Shown: piece by piece, positions 51,310 through 62,752 of the stretch
Layout: the number at the start of each line of letters is the position of its first letter
Position numbering within the stretch: position 1 is the first letter of the stretch
Assembly (NCBI RefSeq): GCF_048128805.1
Contig: NC_136001.1
Location: 7,302,501-7,366,500, forward strand
Reading direction: 5' to 3'
Length of the DNA stretch: 64,000 nucleotides
DNA from: Centroberyx gerrardi
Taxonomy: Eukaryota > Chordata > Actinopteri > Beryciformes > Berycidae
Notes under the pieces: model-generated
Databases searched by the model: none
What the model saw: the letters and a program-made list of their open reading frames with translations, nothing else
What the model was told of the DNA's origin: nothing
Position numbers and translations under genes: made by a program

Positions 51310-52420
51310 TAGTGGATTTAGAAAGTATTCAGACCCCTTCACGTTTTCCCCACTTTGTTGTGTTATAGACTTAATTTCTAATGGATTTAATCTCTTTTTT
51401 TTCTTTTGCCATCAATCTACATACAATACTACGGAAGCGTATTGCATTCAGCAAAGAAAAAAAAATCGGAGATGGTTTCTCGTAATTATGACTTTCGTAT
51501 CTCATAATTATGAGTTAGGATCTCATAATTATGAGATATACTGTAGATCTCATAATTACGACTTAGTATCTCATAATTATGAGATAAAGATCTCGTAATT
51601 ACGAGAAAAGAATACTTCCGGTTTGGGCATTTAGCCTTCAAAATAAAAGCGCAAGATTTAAAAAATGTAGAAATACCGTTTTAAACCAATTACCTTGCAA
51701 TCATCAAATTCAATAAGTGAGCACCCATATTCATGTTTGATGTCATAATAATAGTGAAGAACGCCATACCATGTGCCATTCTTAACTATATATTATTCTG
51801 ACCTTTTCTGACTAAATTGGACACTGTACAATTTACCTTTCATTGTAACAGCACAAGTTCTATTTCAAAACACTCCTGCAGACCTGAACTTTCACTACAC
51901 ACTAACATTTAGTCCCAAGTGGTTTTAAAAAAAAGTCATGGCAAGCCCTCAAAGTGTAATATATGCAGCGTTTATAGTAAAAAATTACAGATATTATGGC
52001 ATTTATCATTATTATTATGACATCAAACATTGATATGGGTGCTCACTTGTTGAATTTGACGATTAAATACAAGGTAATTGGTTTTAAACAGTATTTCTAC
52101 ACTTTAAAATCTCACGCTTTTACTTTGAAGGCTAAACGCCCAAACCGGAAGTATTCTTTTCTCGTAATTATGAAATAATTTATCTCATAATTACGAGATA
52201 AAGATCTCGTAATTACGAGATAAAGATCTCGTAATTATGAGATCCTAAGTCATGATTATGAGATACTAAGTCATGGAAGTCATAATTATGAGAAACCATC
52301 TCCGATTTTTTTTTTCTTTGGTGAATGCAATACGCTTCCCTACAATACCTCATAATGACAAAGCGAAAACATGTTTTTTTAGGAATTTTAGCAAGTTTAT
52401 TAAAAATAAAAAAACTGAGT
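51310..52420. mobile_element. Old Tc1-like terminal fragment, split by a foldback element
   Basis: Sequence GTGGATTTAGAAAGTATTCA (about 51312) and, after the insertion, CCTCATAATGACAAAGCGAA (52348-52367) are the two parts of a Tc1-type terminal region that I recognise from fish genomes. Without the insertion the flanks join at TACAATAC. No transposase frame is left. Confidence 0.6.
51430..52340. mobile_element. Foldback element made of self-complementary TCTCATAATTATGAGA units
   Basis: 911 bp with an exact 8-bp duplication TACAATAC (51422-51429, 52341-52348). The ends GGAAGCGTATTGCATTCA / TGAATGCAATACGCTTCC are inverted and the arms are about 300-330 bp. The outer parts consist of several 16-20 bp palindromes of the type TCTCGTAATTACGAGA. 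Inner parts share CTCACGCTTTTA and AATTTGACGATTAAATACAA with the foldback at 48659. The duplication size fits hAT or MULE elements. Confidence 0.8.
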
Positions 52421-53133
52421 TATCTGTTGTTGTTCTACTCTGTTATTGTTAATTATAATTATAATTTATGTGTGCCCCATATTGGACGATTTTCAGTTTG
52501 ATTTTGTATGGTTCCACACACTATTATTTTCATTTATCAATATCTGAATGTATAAATATGCAACTTCAATGCAATTGAATCATTATTATGATAATGTAAT
52601 TGCGAAAAACCTTAACAAAAAGAGAAAAATCTCTGACAATTTCATCAGACAGTCTAGAGGGAACATTGGTTCTGAACACTCTCCTGATATTCCTGGCAAT
52701 TTTTCCTTTCTGTTTGCTCGCCATGATTTCTTTCCTAAATTTGCAAAAGTCTAAAAGACCATTTTGTCTAAAACATGCTGTTCCACTTTATCTAGCTGGG
52801 TCTGATAAAGTGGCATAACTCAAAAGTAGATTACCTCAACAAAAACATCAATACTGTCAATTAGAGGTGCACAGTGATACCAGTCTAAAATGTAAATATT
52901 TGGCATTGGTGAAGTGAGCCGATGCCAAGAGATCCGTTACCGTATAGGCAGTGCGCACTCCTGCTTAGGCTGCAGCCTGGGGCTTATGTGTTTCAACTGT
53001 TTTAAATACCAAAATGTCAGCGATTTGGAAGCATTTTACTGTGAATGATGACAATACATCTTCAGACTGCTAGGTGTGTGGTGCTACTCTGAAGAGAGGA
53101 GGGGAGAATCTAAAATCGTTTGACACCTACAGT

Positions 53134-55380
53134 CAAGGGCGGATATTTCATTTCACTGTTGGGGGGGACAATAAACAGAAAAAATTCTCAAGAGCAATTC
53201 CTGAAGGGGACACCAAAGGTGCCGCCAAAAGTACTGTTGTATTACAGTTTTTTACGATCGCTAGCAAGCGTTTTTCAATACTTATAATACTTTTTCTAAA
53301 CTCTTCACACACCAACTCACCTACAACACACAGTTGGCAAAACAGTTAATTTTATGCTCAAAATCACATATTGTAAACTAAACACCAACACTAATTTTCA
53401 AAATGCAAGAATACTTTGTCAAAATACACTAACTCTACCAAAACACTGCAAACATGTCTCAAAATCAAATAATTCTTTCAAAACACTAGCACATGTTTTC
53501 TTCCAACAGGAACATTTAGTCAATCACAGCACAATGACATACAAAATACTAACAGCAGATGGTATTACAGAAAATGTATTACTTTACATGTGTCAGTTCT
53601 ACCCTTATACAATAGACAGTATATTGATAGTCAATTGTTTTTCGCACTGCAGTTTCTTTTGAAATCACTCTACATTTTTCTTTTGTTGAGTGTAGTAAAT
53701 GTACGCATTTTTTTCTTCTTTTTTGCAAACATTCTATATCAAAAGTGAATGACTCATCTTTACTTTATAGAATGTACAGTATATGAAAAAGGAATAAGTT
53801 ACAGAATTGCTGCAGTAAAGGCTTTATTTGCTATAGGAAATTACTGCAAGAGATCAACAAAAATCTGCAGTATAGCTGCTGGTTACAGTGGTGTAAAAAT
53901 AAAATATACAAACAGGCAGTAAAAATCCATAGTTTTGGTCTTGGTTGAGCTTGTGTGTAAAAGAAATTCAAGAGTTTTTAAAATGTGTTCACTGAATGCA
54001 TTTTGTGTCAAAGGAACAAGAAATGTGTTAATGGTATGGCCCGCAACAGACCGATGTTGTGCTAACTGTGTTAAGAGTTATGAAAATGTGACTACAGAAC
54101 TGATAAAAGGTTGCTAGCAATCGTAAAAAACTGTAAATGTATATAGAGGTCCATTATGAAACATTTCCATAAGCATTTCATTCCTTTCTTATGAAGATTT
54201 TATCAAATTGCCTTTGATATTACTGGGGTCTTTCTACTTGGCGTTTTGGTGCACTGAAAAATGATCGGATGTCTGTTTTTGTTTTCTCTGCCATTTTAAC
54301 TGACCTGGCTGACAAATAGACACACACACACACACCCCACACACACAGTAGTAGGTGAGATGCAACACCCATTAACTGAACTAAAGCTAATATATGCCTA
54401 ATTAGATTTAGTTTTCCCGAAAAAGCAGATCTCTAATGTTTTGCTGTCAGTGTGTAAAAGTCCAGAACGCTATGAAGCCTGCCAGAAACTTACTTATATT
54501 TTAACATAATGTTTGTTGTAATTATGTCTTTTTTATTAATTAAGTCTTCATTTATTTCCAAAATTATGAACAAAATAACATAGTGGCAGCCATTTTACAT
54601 GCAGTAAGAAAAAAATAATATACTTAGAACCTAATTACATAGGGTAAGTTAATCTTAAATATTATATTATAGAAATATTACTGTTACCATCTACAAAAGA
54701 TAAAGTATTTTGGTATGAAAACCCGCATTTTAATTTAACCAAGTATCCTGTATCATAAATACATGTCTGGCATTTGTAACAAACCAAACCGCTCGAAAAT
54801 CGGTCGAAAATTCAGTGAGTTATGAGGATTTTAATTGTGGACAGACCTCCTGCCTCCATACACATACATGCATTAGGAGACGCGGCTGCTCCGTACCAAC
54901 ACGCTGACGCACAAGATTCAACCGCGAGGTAACGGAACAAAATGTAGTCTGGTTACAATTGTGAATGTGTTTTATTCTATTGAGTGGTAGAAGTAAAGAA
55001 AAATGTCTGACACATCCTTTGTTTTAAGTTAACCTTTGCAAAGTAGCTTCTTACTGGAGGTCTGCCACCACTGACACACTTCCAGAGATCCTCCACACAC
55101 ACTCGTACCGAGGGATAATGTGTGTGTGGGGGGATTCGGGGATGGTAGGCAGTGGACCAAACCACTGTGAGGCATATGAGAGGGGGGGCGCAATCTTTAG
55201 AAACTTAAAAACGCATTGTTTTGCGTCTATAATTAGCACAAGTGCTTTCAATGCATATTATTATATTATTTAAAATTATATAGTTATGTTTACAATGATA
55301 TATTGAGGGGGACAACTCTCTGTTAGTCCCAGGAAGGGGGGGTCTGGACCCCCCTGTCCCCCCCGTAATTTCCGCCCCTG
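53134..55380. mobile_element. Second copy of the OR-5 type hAT element
   Basis: Begins CAAGGGCGGATATTTC, ends TTTCCGCCCCTG, 8-bp duplication CCTACAGT at 53126-53133 and 55381-55388. Apart from the TA element at 53245-54133 it matches 37286-38670 almost throughout, so the two are recent sister copies. Non-autonomous. Confidence 0.93.
53245..54133. mobile_element. TA-flanked element, copy D (internally deleted)
   Basis: 889 bp, ends CAGTTTTTTACGATCGCTAG and TTGCTAGCAATCGTAAAAAA plus CTG, TA on both sides. About 370-390 bases of the middle are missing relative to copies A-C. Insertion between GTAT and TAAATG of the hAT element is proven by the sister copy at 37286. Confidence 0.93.
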
Positions 55381-55596
55381 CCTACAGTATGTACTTGGAT
55401 TGAAACTCCTTATGAGTGAGTAGACTACTCAAAATAAATTACTTGTACTTCTACTGTCTGAAAAAATGGTATCGGTGCACCCCTACTGTCAATGGTTTAT
55501 TCACTTTTTTGTCTTTAGAACTTTATTTATCCTTATCTAGTACACCAACATAGTCACATATATCAAACGGATCAAAGTCACAAACAAGATACAGTC

Positions 55597-56662
55597 TCAA
55601 GTGTGCCCTTTCAGTGCAATCTGGGGATTGGTGCGTGCGCTCACTGTACACAGCAGGTACCTTTTCAAGTACCTCCTGAACGCCTGGTCTCGCAGCCCGT
55701 ACACAATGGGACTGAGAAACCTGGGGAGGATCTGGATGATGATATAGCAAACAAAGAGTGTGTTTAAATAACTTTTAGGGAACCGGTACAGAAGAGCTTT
55801 AACTAACACAGGGCCTATATAGGTGAGCATACACAACAGTAGCTGAAAGCCATGAAGCAGGATAGTATTCCTGGCCTTCTTAGCATCTCCTTCAGCTGCT
55901 TTAGCAGCAAACAGGATCTTGAAGTATATGTAGAGGAGAGTGAGCCAAATAACAAGAAGGAAAATGATGTAGGACACTTCCCTCTTGTGTATGATTAAGG
56001 GGTGTCTGAATATGTTATCCTTCTCACAGACGATTCTGGAATAGAAGAATCCTAGAGATTCTGTAGCTATCATAATGAACAAATCTGGAAGGATGGACAC
56101 TGCACTCATGACCCAGATCAAACCAATCAGAATGTATGTTCTCTTGACTGTACAGAATTCAGCATGGCGGAGTGGTAAACAAATAGCGATGTAGCACTCT
56201 AGTGCCATGCCAGCTAAATTTAATGGGGTGTTGAGGGTGGTGAAGATAGCAAGCATGATGAGGAGGAAACAGAGGGAGACATTAATTTTGTAGAAAGTGT
56301 AGGTAAGGATGAACAGGGTGATCGTTGTAGTAAGCTGCATGATATCGTTCACCACCAGGTGGATGAACAGGATGTAACGAGGATTCACATAAAATATCTG
56401 AGAGGAAGAGGAAAGGAAGGGAGAGGAGAAGAGAAGAATTTGTCACAGTCATCCTCCCTTTATATATCTTTATCTCTTTCTTCTGCACATAAAAAAGGCG
56501 TCTGACCTGGTGTTTGTTGAAGGTGCGGATCAGGGTGCCATTGATGTAGCTGATGGTGAGGCCTAGAGCCACAACAATCACATTCTTGGTCACAACTGTG
56601 CTGGAAGTTTCCCGATATCTCAGAACAATCGACACATTATTGCCTTCTGATGAAAAATTCAT
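55597..56662 (-). CDS. Odorant receptor 131-2-like, OR-7 (two coding exons, intact)
   Basis: Seven-TM odorant receptor of 318 aa. Exon 1 is 56662-56507 (52 codons): MNFSSEGNNVSIVLRYRET with sequons NFS and NVS, TM1, and NKHQ before donor GTCAGA. Exon 2 is 56397-55597 (266 codons plus stop): IFYVNPRYILFIHLVVNDI, ALECYIAICLPLRHAEFCTV, LPDLFIMIATESLGFF, KKARNTILLHGFQLLLCML and PRFLSPIVYGLRDQAFRRYL. The coding intron is only about 110 bases, the shortest of the set. A leader acceptor (TTACTTGCAG) lies near 56682. AATAAA at 55527-55522 follows the stop; the transposon nest ending at 55485 begins just beyond it. The ligand is unknown. Context and motifs make a functional receptor likely. Confidence 0.93.
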
Positions 56663-57018
56663 CAGGCTTACTTGAGGAAGCTGCAAGTAACCCAGTTACA
56701 AAAGACATGAATATATTGACATGTTATGTGAATGTTAGTTTTACATGCCAAATTTAAGCTTTTACAAAATAGATCTCATCTATTTTGTACCAAAAATAAT
56801 CTTGAAATGTGAACAAAGTTGCACAATACTGTATGTCAGACATTCAAATTATACTAGAAAAGGTACATTTACAATTTAAAACCTACTTGGTACATATGAA
56901 GGGTTTCATTTCCAAACTGTCCATTTTGGAAACTTTTTTTAACTTCATCATGAACATTTCAAAACCACAGATGATTTTATGCTGATTCTAACTGTTTTGA
57001 ACGCAGAGGTCTTAAGAT

Positions 57019-57855
57019 TAGGGGTGTGCATCTCATCATCCGAGCACGATTTGATTTGCATCTCGATACGCGATCCACGATCCGATGCACCTACATACAT
57101 TCTAAGCAGCCAACAGATTGATACAATTCAATTCAGCCCTGTCTCAATGCGATATGATACGATGCTGTGCAATACGATGCGGTATAATATGTGTAACATA
57201 TAAGCAACTGTGACTGGTTGCAAGAGGAAATCCTAATAGGTATACATCTTCTCAATCCAGTAACGGATGAGTGAGTGAAGGATTGTTTTCACACCCTATT
57301 TTGAATCCCGTTTGTATTAAAACATGAAAATCAGTCAAACAGGCAATTGTTTATTAACAAATCATTTCTGCAATGCGATAATTGCTAATAACAATGTGGA
57401 AACAAGACTAATAGTGTAACAGCCCCGCAACGTTGAATTTTGTGGAAGCGTCTCTGCCGGGAATCAAACTCGGGTCTCCTGATTGAGAGTCTGCAGTCCA
57501 ATTCCCTGCGGGCCACGTGACCCATAAAGTGGTGAACAATGTTTTTATTTAAAAAAAGGCTGACTGCCAACCTACTGTATGTAGGCCCTAGACTATGTAG
57601 TGGACTTTAAGTTTTCAATAGTCCGTGTACAGATTAGTTGTGCTACCGTCCTTGCAAAGGATGGGGGGGGCTTGACCCATTTGTGAGCCTTCACTCGCAG
57701 GAGGACCCACAGGCAGAGAGAGAGAGAGTGAGAGAGAGAGAAGCGGGTAGCTTTGGAGAAAACATGCCTGATACAAGCTGTCTGAATCGATGTAGCCGTA
57801 TCTTAAACATTAAGCGTGATGCATCGCTTTAAATCATCAAATCGTCACACCCCTA
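57019..57855. mobile_element. hAT element in the 5' intron of OR-7
   Basis: Begins TAGGGGTGTGCATC and ends GTCACACCCCTA. Exact 8-bp duplication CTTAAGAT at 57011-57018 and 57856-57863. Contains CGATAC/CGATCC-type subterminal repeats and a tRNA-like patch. Non-autonomous, 837 bp. Confidence 0.9.
57445..57520 (-). other. tRNA-like patch inside the hAT element
   Basis: On the minus strand CCGAGTTTGATTCCCGGCAG resembles a T-arm with B box, preceded by an anticodon-arm-like GGACTGCAGACTCTCAATC. A complete cloverleaf with A box was not confirmed, so it is a tRNA pseudogene or SINE fragment rather than a gene. Confidence 0.3.
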
Positions 57856-58451
57856 CTTAAGATGACTCACAACTTTAATACAACATAATAGGCTTTACCT
57901 TTATGCCAGCAATCATTTTCTTAAGTAGGCATCAGTTTTTTTCAATGATGGGTATCTTATTTTAGAATGAAACTCTCTCAATGCCCCGTCAATGTTTCCC
58001 AGAAAATATTGAATTACATTTCTTCCTGATCCACATACTACAGAAAATGTGATAGATTCAAATAGACCAACAGCAACAGATAATTAATTCATGTGAGAGA
58101 GTAAAGGGGAACAACTAATTAGCTTCTCTGAGCACACAAATAATTTGCATCTTTTTTTAAAGTTTATAATAGGATCATCAAATGTTTGAATGACTGAATA
58201 GATATGAAATAAATATTAAAACGATATGGAATTACAATTTTTAACAATACAGAGAATTCCAGTAAGTATCATTTGTGTATTTTGTAGTAGAGATCAACAC
58301 TGTTTTCCACTGTATGGTTTAATACCCAATTTAAAAGAATTAGAAAAAGCGGTGCTCAGACATTTTATACACATACAGTGTAAATGCTACATATAATACA
58401 ATAATAAAATACTGCAGTAATACAGTGTGATAGCACATATGATGTCCTTAC
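57856..58451. other. OR-7 5' intron, nothing further
   Basis: AT-rich intron sequence without recognisable elements. Confidence 0.5.
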
Positions 58452-58554
58452 CTCAGATATGCCACTTAGTTCTGGAGTCTAACCAGACATGAGTCTAAAA
58501 TCACTTTTATGACTTTATATACAGTAGGTTGGTTCTTGAGTCCTGGGAATTAGA
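58452..58554 (-). promoter_or_regulatory. OR-7 promoter and first non-coding exon
   Basis: Minus strand: CTAATTCCCAGGAC (58553-58540), CCAACCTACTG block, TATA box TGTATATAAAG (58523-58513), leader of about 30-40 nt, donor GAG|GTAAGG with exon end at 58452. The donor is near consensus. Very close to the orphan module of OR-4. Confidence 0.7.
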
Positions 58555-58559
58555 ATCTC

Positions 58560-58815
58560 AGGGACTCCAGAACAGACATCGGATGCTGCGCATACTGCTA
58601 CCAGTCACTGGAGATGATGTCATCCAGATATTCAGCAGCGTTGAATATCTGGATGACATATTGGGTGCCAGTCAATCAGTTTGAATGCAGTGGAGAATGA
58701 CATTTTCTCCTCAGAGTCTGGTGACAAAGGAATCTGACAGTGGCCCTTGGTCAAATCCAGTGTCAAATAAAATTGAACAGTACCCAACCAAACTTTATCA
58801 ACCCTGGACAATGGA
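58560..58815 (-). mobile_element. Ty3/gypsy reverse transcriptase fragment with hairpin scar
   Basis: Minus strand: RVDKVWLGTVQFYLTLDLTK and GHCQIPLSPDSEEKMSFSTA (58811-58692) are palm-domain blocks of gypsy-type polymerase. The text then breaks off and resumes with EYLDDI (catalytic YxDD, near 58634-58617) and a partial tail. The section between is deleted. At the junction lies the 18-bp hairpin 58617-58659. This is an old, non-functional fragment. Confidence 0.75.
58617..58659. repeat. Perfect 18-bp hairpin, 7-nt loop
   Basis: ATGTCATCCAGATATTCA at 58617-58634 pairs exactly with 58642-58659, loop GCAGCGT. One arm encodes the YLDD motif of the gypsy fragment on the minus strand; the other is its inverted copy. 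Confidence 0.92.
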
Positions 58816-59129
58816 GTGCAACCAAACTTGCCATCGAGTACACAGAACCGTATAGTGCAAGCACTGCTTCGAGCGTAATACCCGGAGTTTGCCAGCACAA
58901 ACTGAATTTGAATTGCACATATTTGACTTTTTGATGCTTAAATGTAATCATTGTATGCAAAAAATGAAACTGAATGTAATGGTTTGAATTTGAATTTGGT
59001 CGTTGTTGCTTTCAACTTTTGTTTAGGTTAGGTTTACTCTTTTGTGGCGACATTCACCCCTGCTCAGGTCCCAGCAACACCTCAAAATTAAACATTTGTC
59101 CGACATGCGAAAAGGCCGTAAGAAAAAAC

Positions 59130-60865
59130 AGCAAATCGGGTGCATGCGACAAATTCTGACTTTTTTGTTCACATTAAATGTGGAAACATCAATGTCTCAA
59201 CATACAACAGGGCAATAAAGGAAGGAGGATACATGCCATTTGTTTGCAACGGATGCAGTCTGAAAGCAGTGGCCAACGTGGAGTGCCTGGATTCCAGCAT
59301 GTACAAGTGTCATGTCGAGGATGCGGAGAGTGCGCCACCTGTTACGCCGGTGGCTGACCAGTTTGCTGTTTTTCGCGGGAGGGGGCTTAATTTCATTCAT
59401 GTGAATGCTCGGAGCCTGATCCCCAAAATGGACAAGATACACTAAATTGCAACTCGTTCCAAGGCTGCGGTGATAGCTGCGTCAGAGACTTGGCTAGATG
59501 AATGTGTGCTGGAGAGTGAGATTGATCTTCCGGATTACGTCATCCTATACAATCCGATCGCAATTGAAATGGAGTTGGAGTCTGTCTGTTTATTAGATGT
59601 GATGTTATGTTTAAGCATCGTCCTGATATCTATACAACAGGACTGGAAACTATCTGGGTTGAGATTCTGCTCCCTAAAACACGACCGCTCCTTGTTGGTG
59701 TCTGCTACAGACCTCCCAAACATAGCGATTTTTATGAACTATTAGAATTGGCTTGCAACAAATGTAAAGATTTTATGAAATTTCAATCTATTATTCTTGG
59801 TAATTTTAATACAAATGTACAGTCATCTTCAAAGAAAAATGGCCTGGTGGACTCTTTGTGCAATTTTAATAGATTGTTTGGCCTCCAACAGCTTATAACA
59901 GAACCAACTAAGGTGTGTGCTAACAGTGAGTCAGCTTTAGATTTGATATTGGTTTCAGACATCGTTAAAATCCGTCAGTCAGTTTTAGATATTGTGATCA
60001 GTGACCACAAAATTAGCTTTTGTACTCATAAGGTAACCAAATCAAAAGTCAACCCAGGACAGCAAAATTCAGTCAGGATTAGATCAATGAGAAAATGCTC
60101 AAAGGAGTTATTTGTACAACAGTTAAATGAGATAGATTGGTCTGCTCTTTTGGAACATGATGATGCTGGAGGTCAGAATAACACCTAGGAGTGGTAAATG
60201 GATCACTACTGAGATTCTAGATTTGATTAGGCAGAGGGATAGGCATCTGGTGAACTTCAAAAAATCTAAACTTCAGGCAGACCATGAGGCATATGTAAGG
60301 TGTAGAAACCATGCTAGATACAGGATTCAGAGTCGCAATTCTATATTGATGCAGTGAATGAAAATGTACAAAAAATCTTTGGAAAGTCCTAAAAGACCTT
60401 GGTTGTTCAAACAAAAGTAAAACCAAATCTTGTAACATTAGCCTGAACATTGACAATGTTAATAAAATGAAGATTGCTGGGTATTTTAATTCATTCTTTA
60501 CAACCATCGCTGCTTCTCTTGTTGTAAAGCTTCCAGCTGGTACAGGACAATATGGATTGCTTTTCCGTAAATGTTTTTATCATAGGTTTATAAAGCGCTA
60601 CGTTTATAAAGCGCTAAATGGCATTGCACCAATTTATATCAGAGACATGCTTGCCACTTACGAACCACAACAAGCCCTCAGGTCATCAGGCAGGGGCCTT
60701 TTATCCATTCCCTGGGTAAGCTCTAAAGCAGGGGAAGCTGCTTTCAGTTGCGGTGCACCCAGAAAGTGGAATGCTCTGCCAGAGGACCTGGGATGTGCCC
60801 CAACGCTAACTTCTTTCAAAAGCAAACTGAAAGCAAAGGAGCTAGCCTTGAGAGAGTTTTAAAAG
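59130..60865 (+). mobile_element. LINE remnant on the plus strand, internally deleted
   Basis: 59380-60150 encodes an endonuclease in broken frames: FIHVNARSLIPKMDKIH, AASETWLDECVLESEIDLPD, PLLVGVCYRPPKHSDF, SIILGNFNTNV, LDLILVSDI and IVISDHKISF. Upstream a Cys-rich stretch (CGNIN, CNGC) may belong to the N-terminus. After 60360 the reverse transcriptase core is missing; only the C-terminal tail remains (KALNGIAPIYIRDMLATYEP, LRSSGRGLL, WNALPEDLG) to a stop at 60862. Stops at 59444 and frameshifts near 59600 kill it. CR1/L2-group LINE by motif; clade uncertain. Confidence 0.85.
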
Positions 60866-61044
60866 TGATTAATAAAATGTTTAAATCAATCCTGAATTTT
60901 AAACAGGCTATAATAGGGGTAATGTGATCCCTTTTCCTGGTGTTGGTCCAAAGTCTGGCTGCGACATTTTAAACTAGAAAATATGCTCAGTAGAGCACAT
61001 ACCTCTGCCATGTCTGGCAACACCCCATGTTACAGTTTAATTCT

Positions 61045-62750
61045 TTTCTTTTTTTTTTTCTTTTTTTTTTTATTTATTGAGTGAGTAAGGGTCTGAATAC
61101 AATACATTCAATATTTCAACATGTTACATAATCATCATTTCTTCAAGAAATCAAATTTCATGATTTGACCCTGTTTGAGTTGCTCATCCACAAGTATCAT
61201 ACAGTCACATACGGTTGTCATCACAGGTAATATAGCATCCCCACCCACACGAACATATACACACTTATCACACATACACACACACACACATACATACATA
61301 CACGCAAACACACACACACACACACACACACCAAAACAGAACAAAATAAAAACGAAAACAGGGTTCCTTAAATTTTATGGATGTTGGCTGATTGTGATTT
61401 TGCGGCTCCACTATCTACAGAGCTTCGTAAATTGAGCTCCATATCTTGTGAAATTGTTTCTCTTTGTTGCTGTCCTCCGACATTGTCCTTTCAATACTCA
61501 AGTAATATTTCATTAATGTTTTCCATTTTTGAAGTGTAGGTGCTTCTTTATTTTTCCAGTTTTGCAATATTAGCTTCTTATAAACTAATGACGAAAAAAG
61601 AATTTGCCATCCAGTTGGGTATCTTATTTTCCCAACATTTTGAAAGAGACAAATCATTGGTGAAAATGCTACTTTACAATTACAAGTTCTTCAAAATCCA
61701 TCTTTCAATGTTCTCCCAAGTCTTTCTAATTTTCTCACAATACCAAAAGGCATGTATGAGGGAGTCACTCTGTGTGGCACATTTTAAACATCTATCAGCG
61801 GAGCTGGTGTCAAACTTATGAATTTTGTCTCTACTATAGTATATTCTTGTCATGAATTTATACTGTATTAGACGTACATTTTCATTAGTGGTAATTTTAT
61901 ATGTGAGTTGTAAACATTCCTTCCATTTTTTTTTTGCATCTACCATACAAAGATCTTTATTCCATTTGTTATATATATTTTGTAGCAGTTTTTCATTGCC
62001 CTCACCTTTGGTAAGAATATTGTATACAGCACCTGCTAATCGTCTCTTTTTATCCTTTTTATTTAGAATTTCCCCTATCTCAATTGAAACTCTATTTCCG
62101 AGGTCAAAGTTATCTGTTATCCAGTTTTTCAATTGCAAATACTTAAAAAATTCTATGTCTTTTAGTTTATATTTATTTTTTAGTTCCTGAAATGAAAGTA
62201 CTGAGTTATGGTTTATAATATCCGATAATTTCTGAATTCCACAGTTTATCCACGTCTCCCAGTGTAGTTGGGCGTTTTGAATAGTTATTGATGGGTTATT
62301 CCAAATTTGCATATGTTTGGGGATTTCTATTGCTTGACCTAGTATTTTTTTTTTTCTTTCCCAAGCATTTAATGTACTATTAATTACAAAATTTACTGTT
62401 TTGATTTTTTGCTTGGCGAAAAGAGCTAGAAGAAAACTATTAGGCTGTAGCTGATGATTTTCAATATCTATCCACGGTTCCTCATTTGTATTGTTAATTA
62501 TATGGTCGATATAAAACATTTGAGCTGCGTTGTGATAAAGCTCCAAATTAGGAAGGTTTAGGCCTCCCTCCTCTCGAGGATAATGCAATAATTTTCTCCT
62601 TAATCTGTGAGCTTTATTAGACCAAATAAACGAAGAAATAAGTGAGTTCACTTCTTTAAAGAAAGATTTAGGTGGGGTAATAGAAATAGTCTGAAATATG
62701 TATAGAAATTTTGGCAGCCACATCATCTTGAACAGGTTTATTCTACCTAT
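61045..62750 (-). mobile_element. L1-type LINE ORF2 C-terminal part
   Basis: Minus strand. 62726-61680 encodes MMWLPKFLYIFQTIS, FIWSNKAHRLRRKLLHYPRE, EGGLNLPNLELYHNAAQM and, near the end, CLKCATQSDSLIHAFWYC, the Cys-His zinc-knuckle typical of L1 ORF2. A frameshift near 61660-61680 leads to the last part (LFSSLVYKKLILQNWKNKEA, LSIERTMSEDSNKEKQFHKI) to 61415. A T-rich tract at 61045-61073 is the poly(A) tail. The 5' side is cut by TA-element copy E at 62751. A short (CA)n lies at 61258-61332. Confidence 0.9.
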
Positions 62751-62752
62751 TA

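Larger units (their letters stand above)
52862..55485. mobile_element. Outer hAT element downstream of OR-7, split by nested insertions
   Basis: Ends TAGAGGTGCACAGTGATACC and GGTATCGGTGCACCCCTA are inverted; exact 8-bp duplication CTGTCAAT at 52854-52861 and 55486-55493. The flanks equal those downstream of OR-6 (ATCAATACTGTCAATGGATT at about 44567), where no element is present, giving an empty site. Own sequence is about 270 bp left and 100 bp right of the nested hAT. Confidence 0.9.

Noticed and set aside
57445-57520. Functional tRNA gene
   Set aside because: Only T-arm and a partial anticodon arm can be made out, inside a transposon; listed as tRNA-like patch with low confidence.
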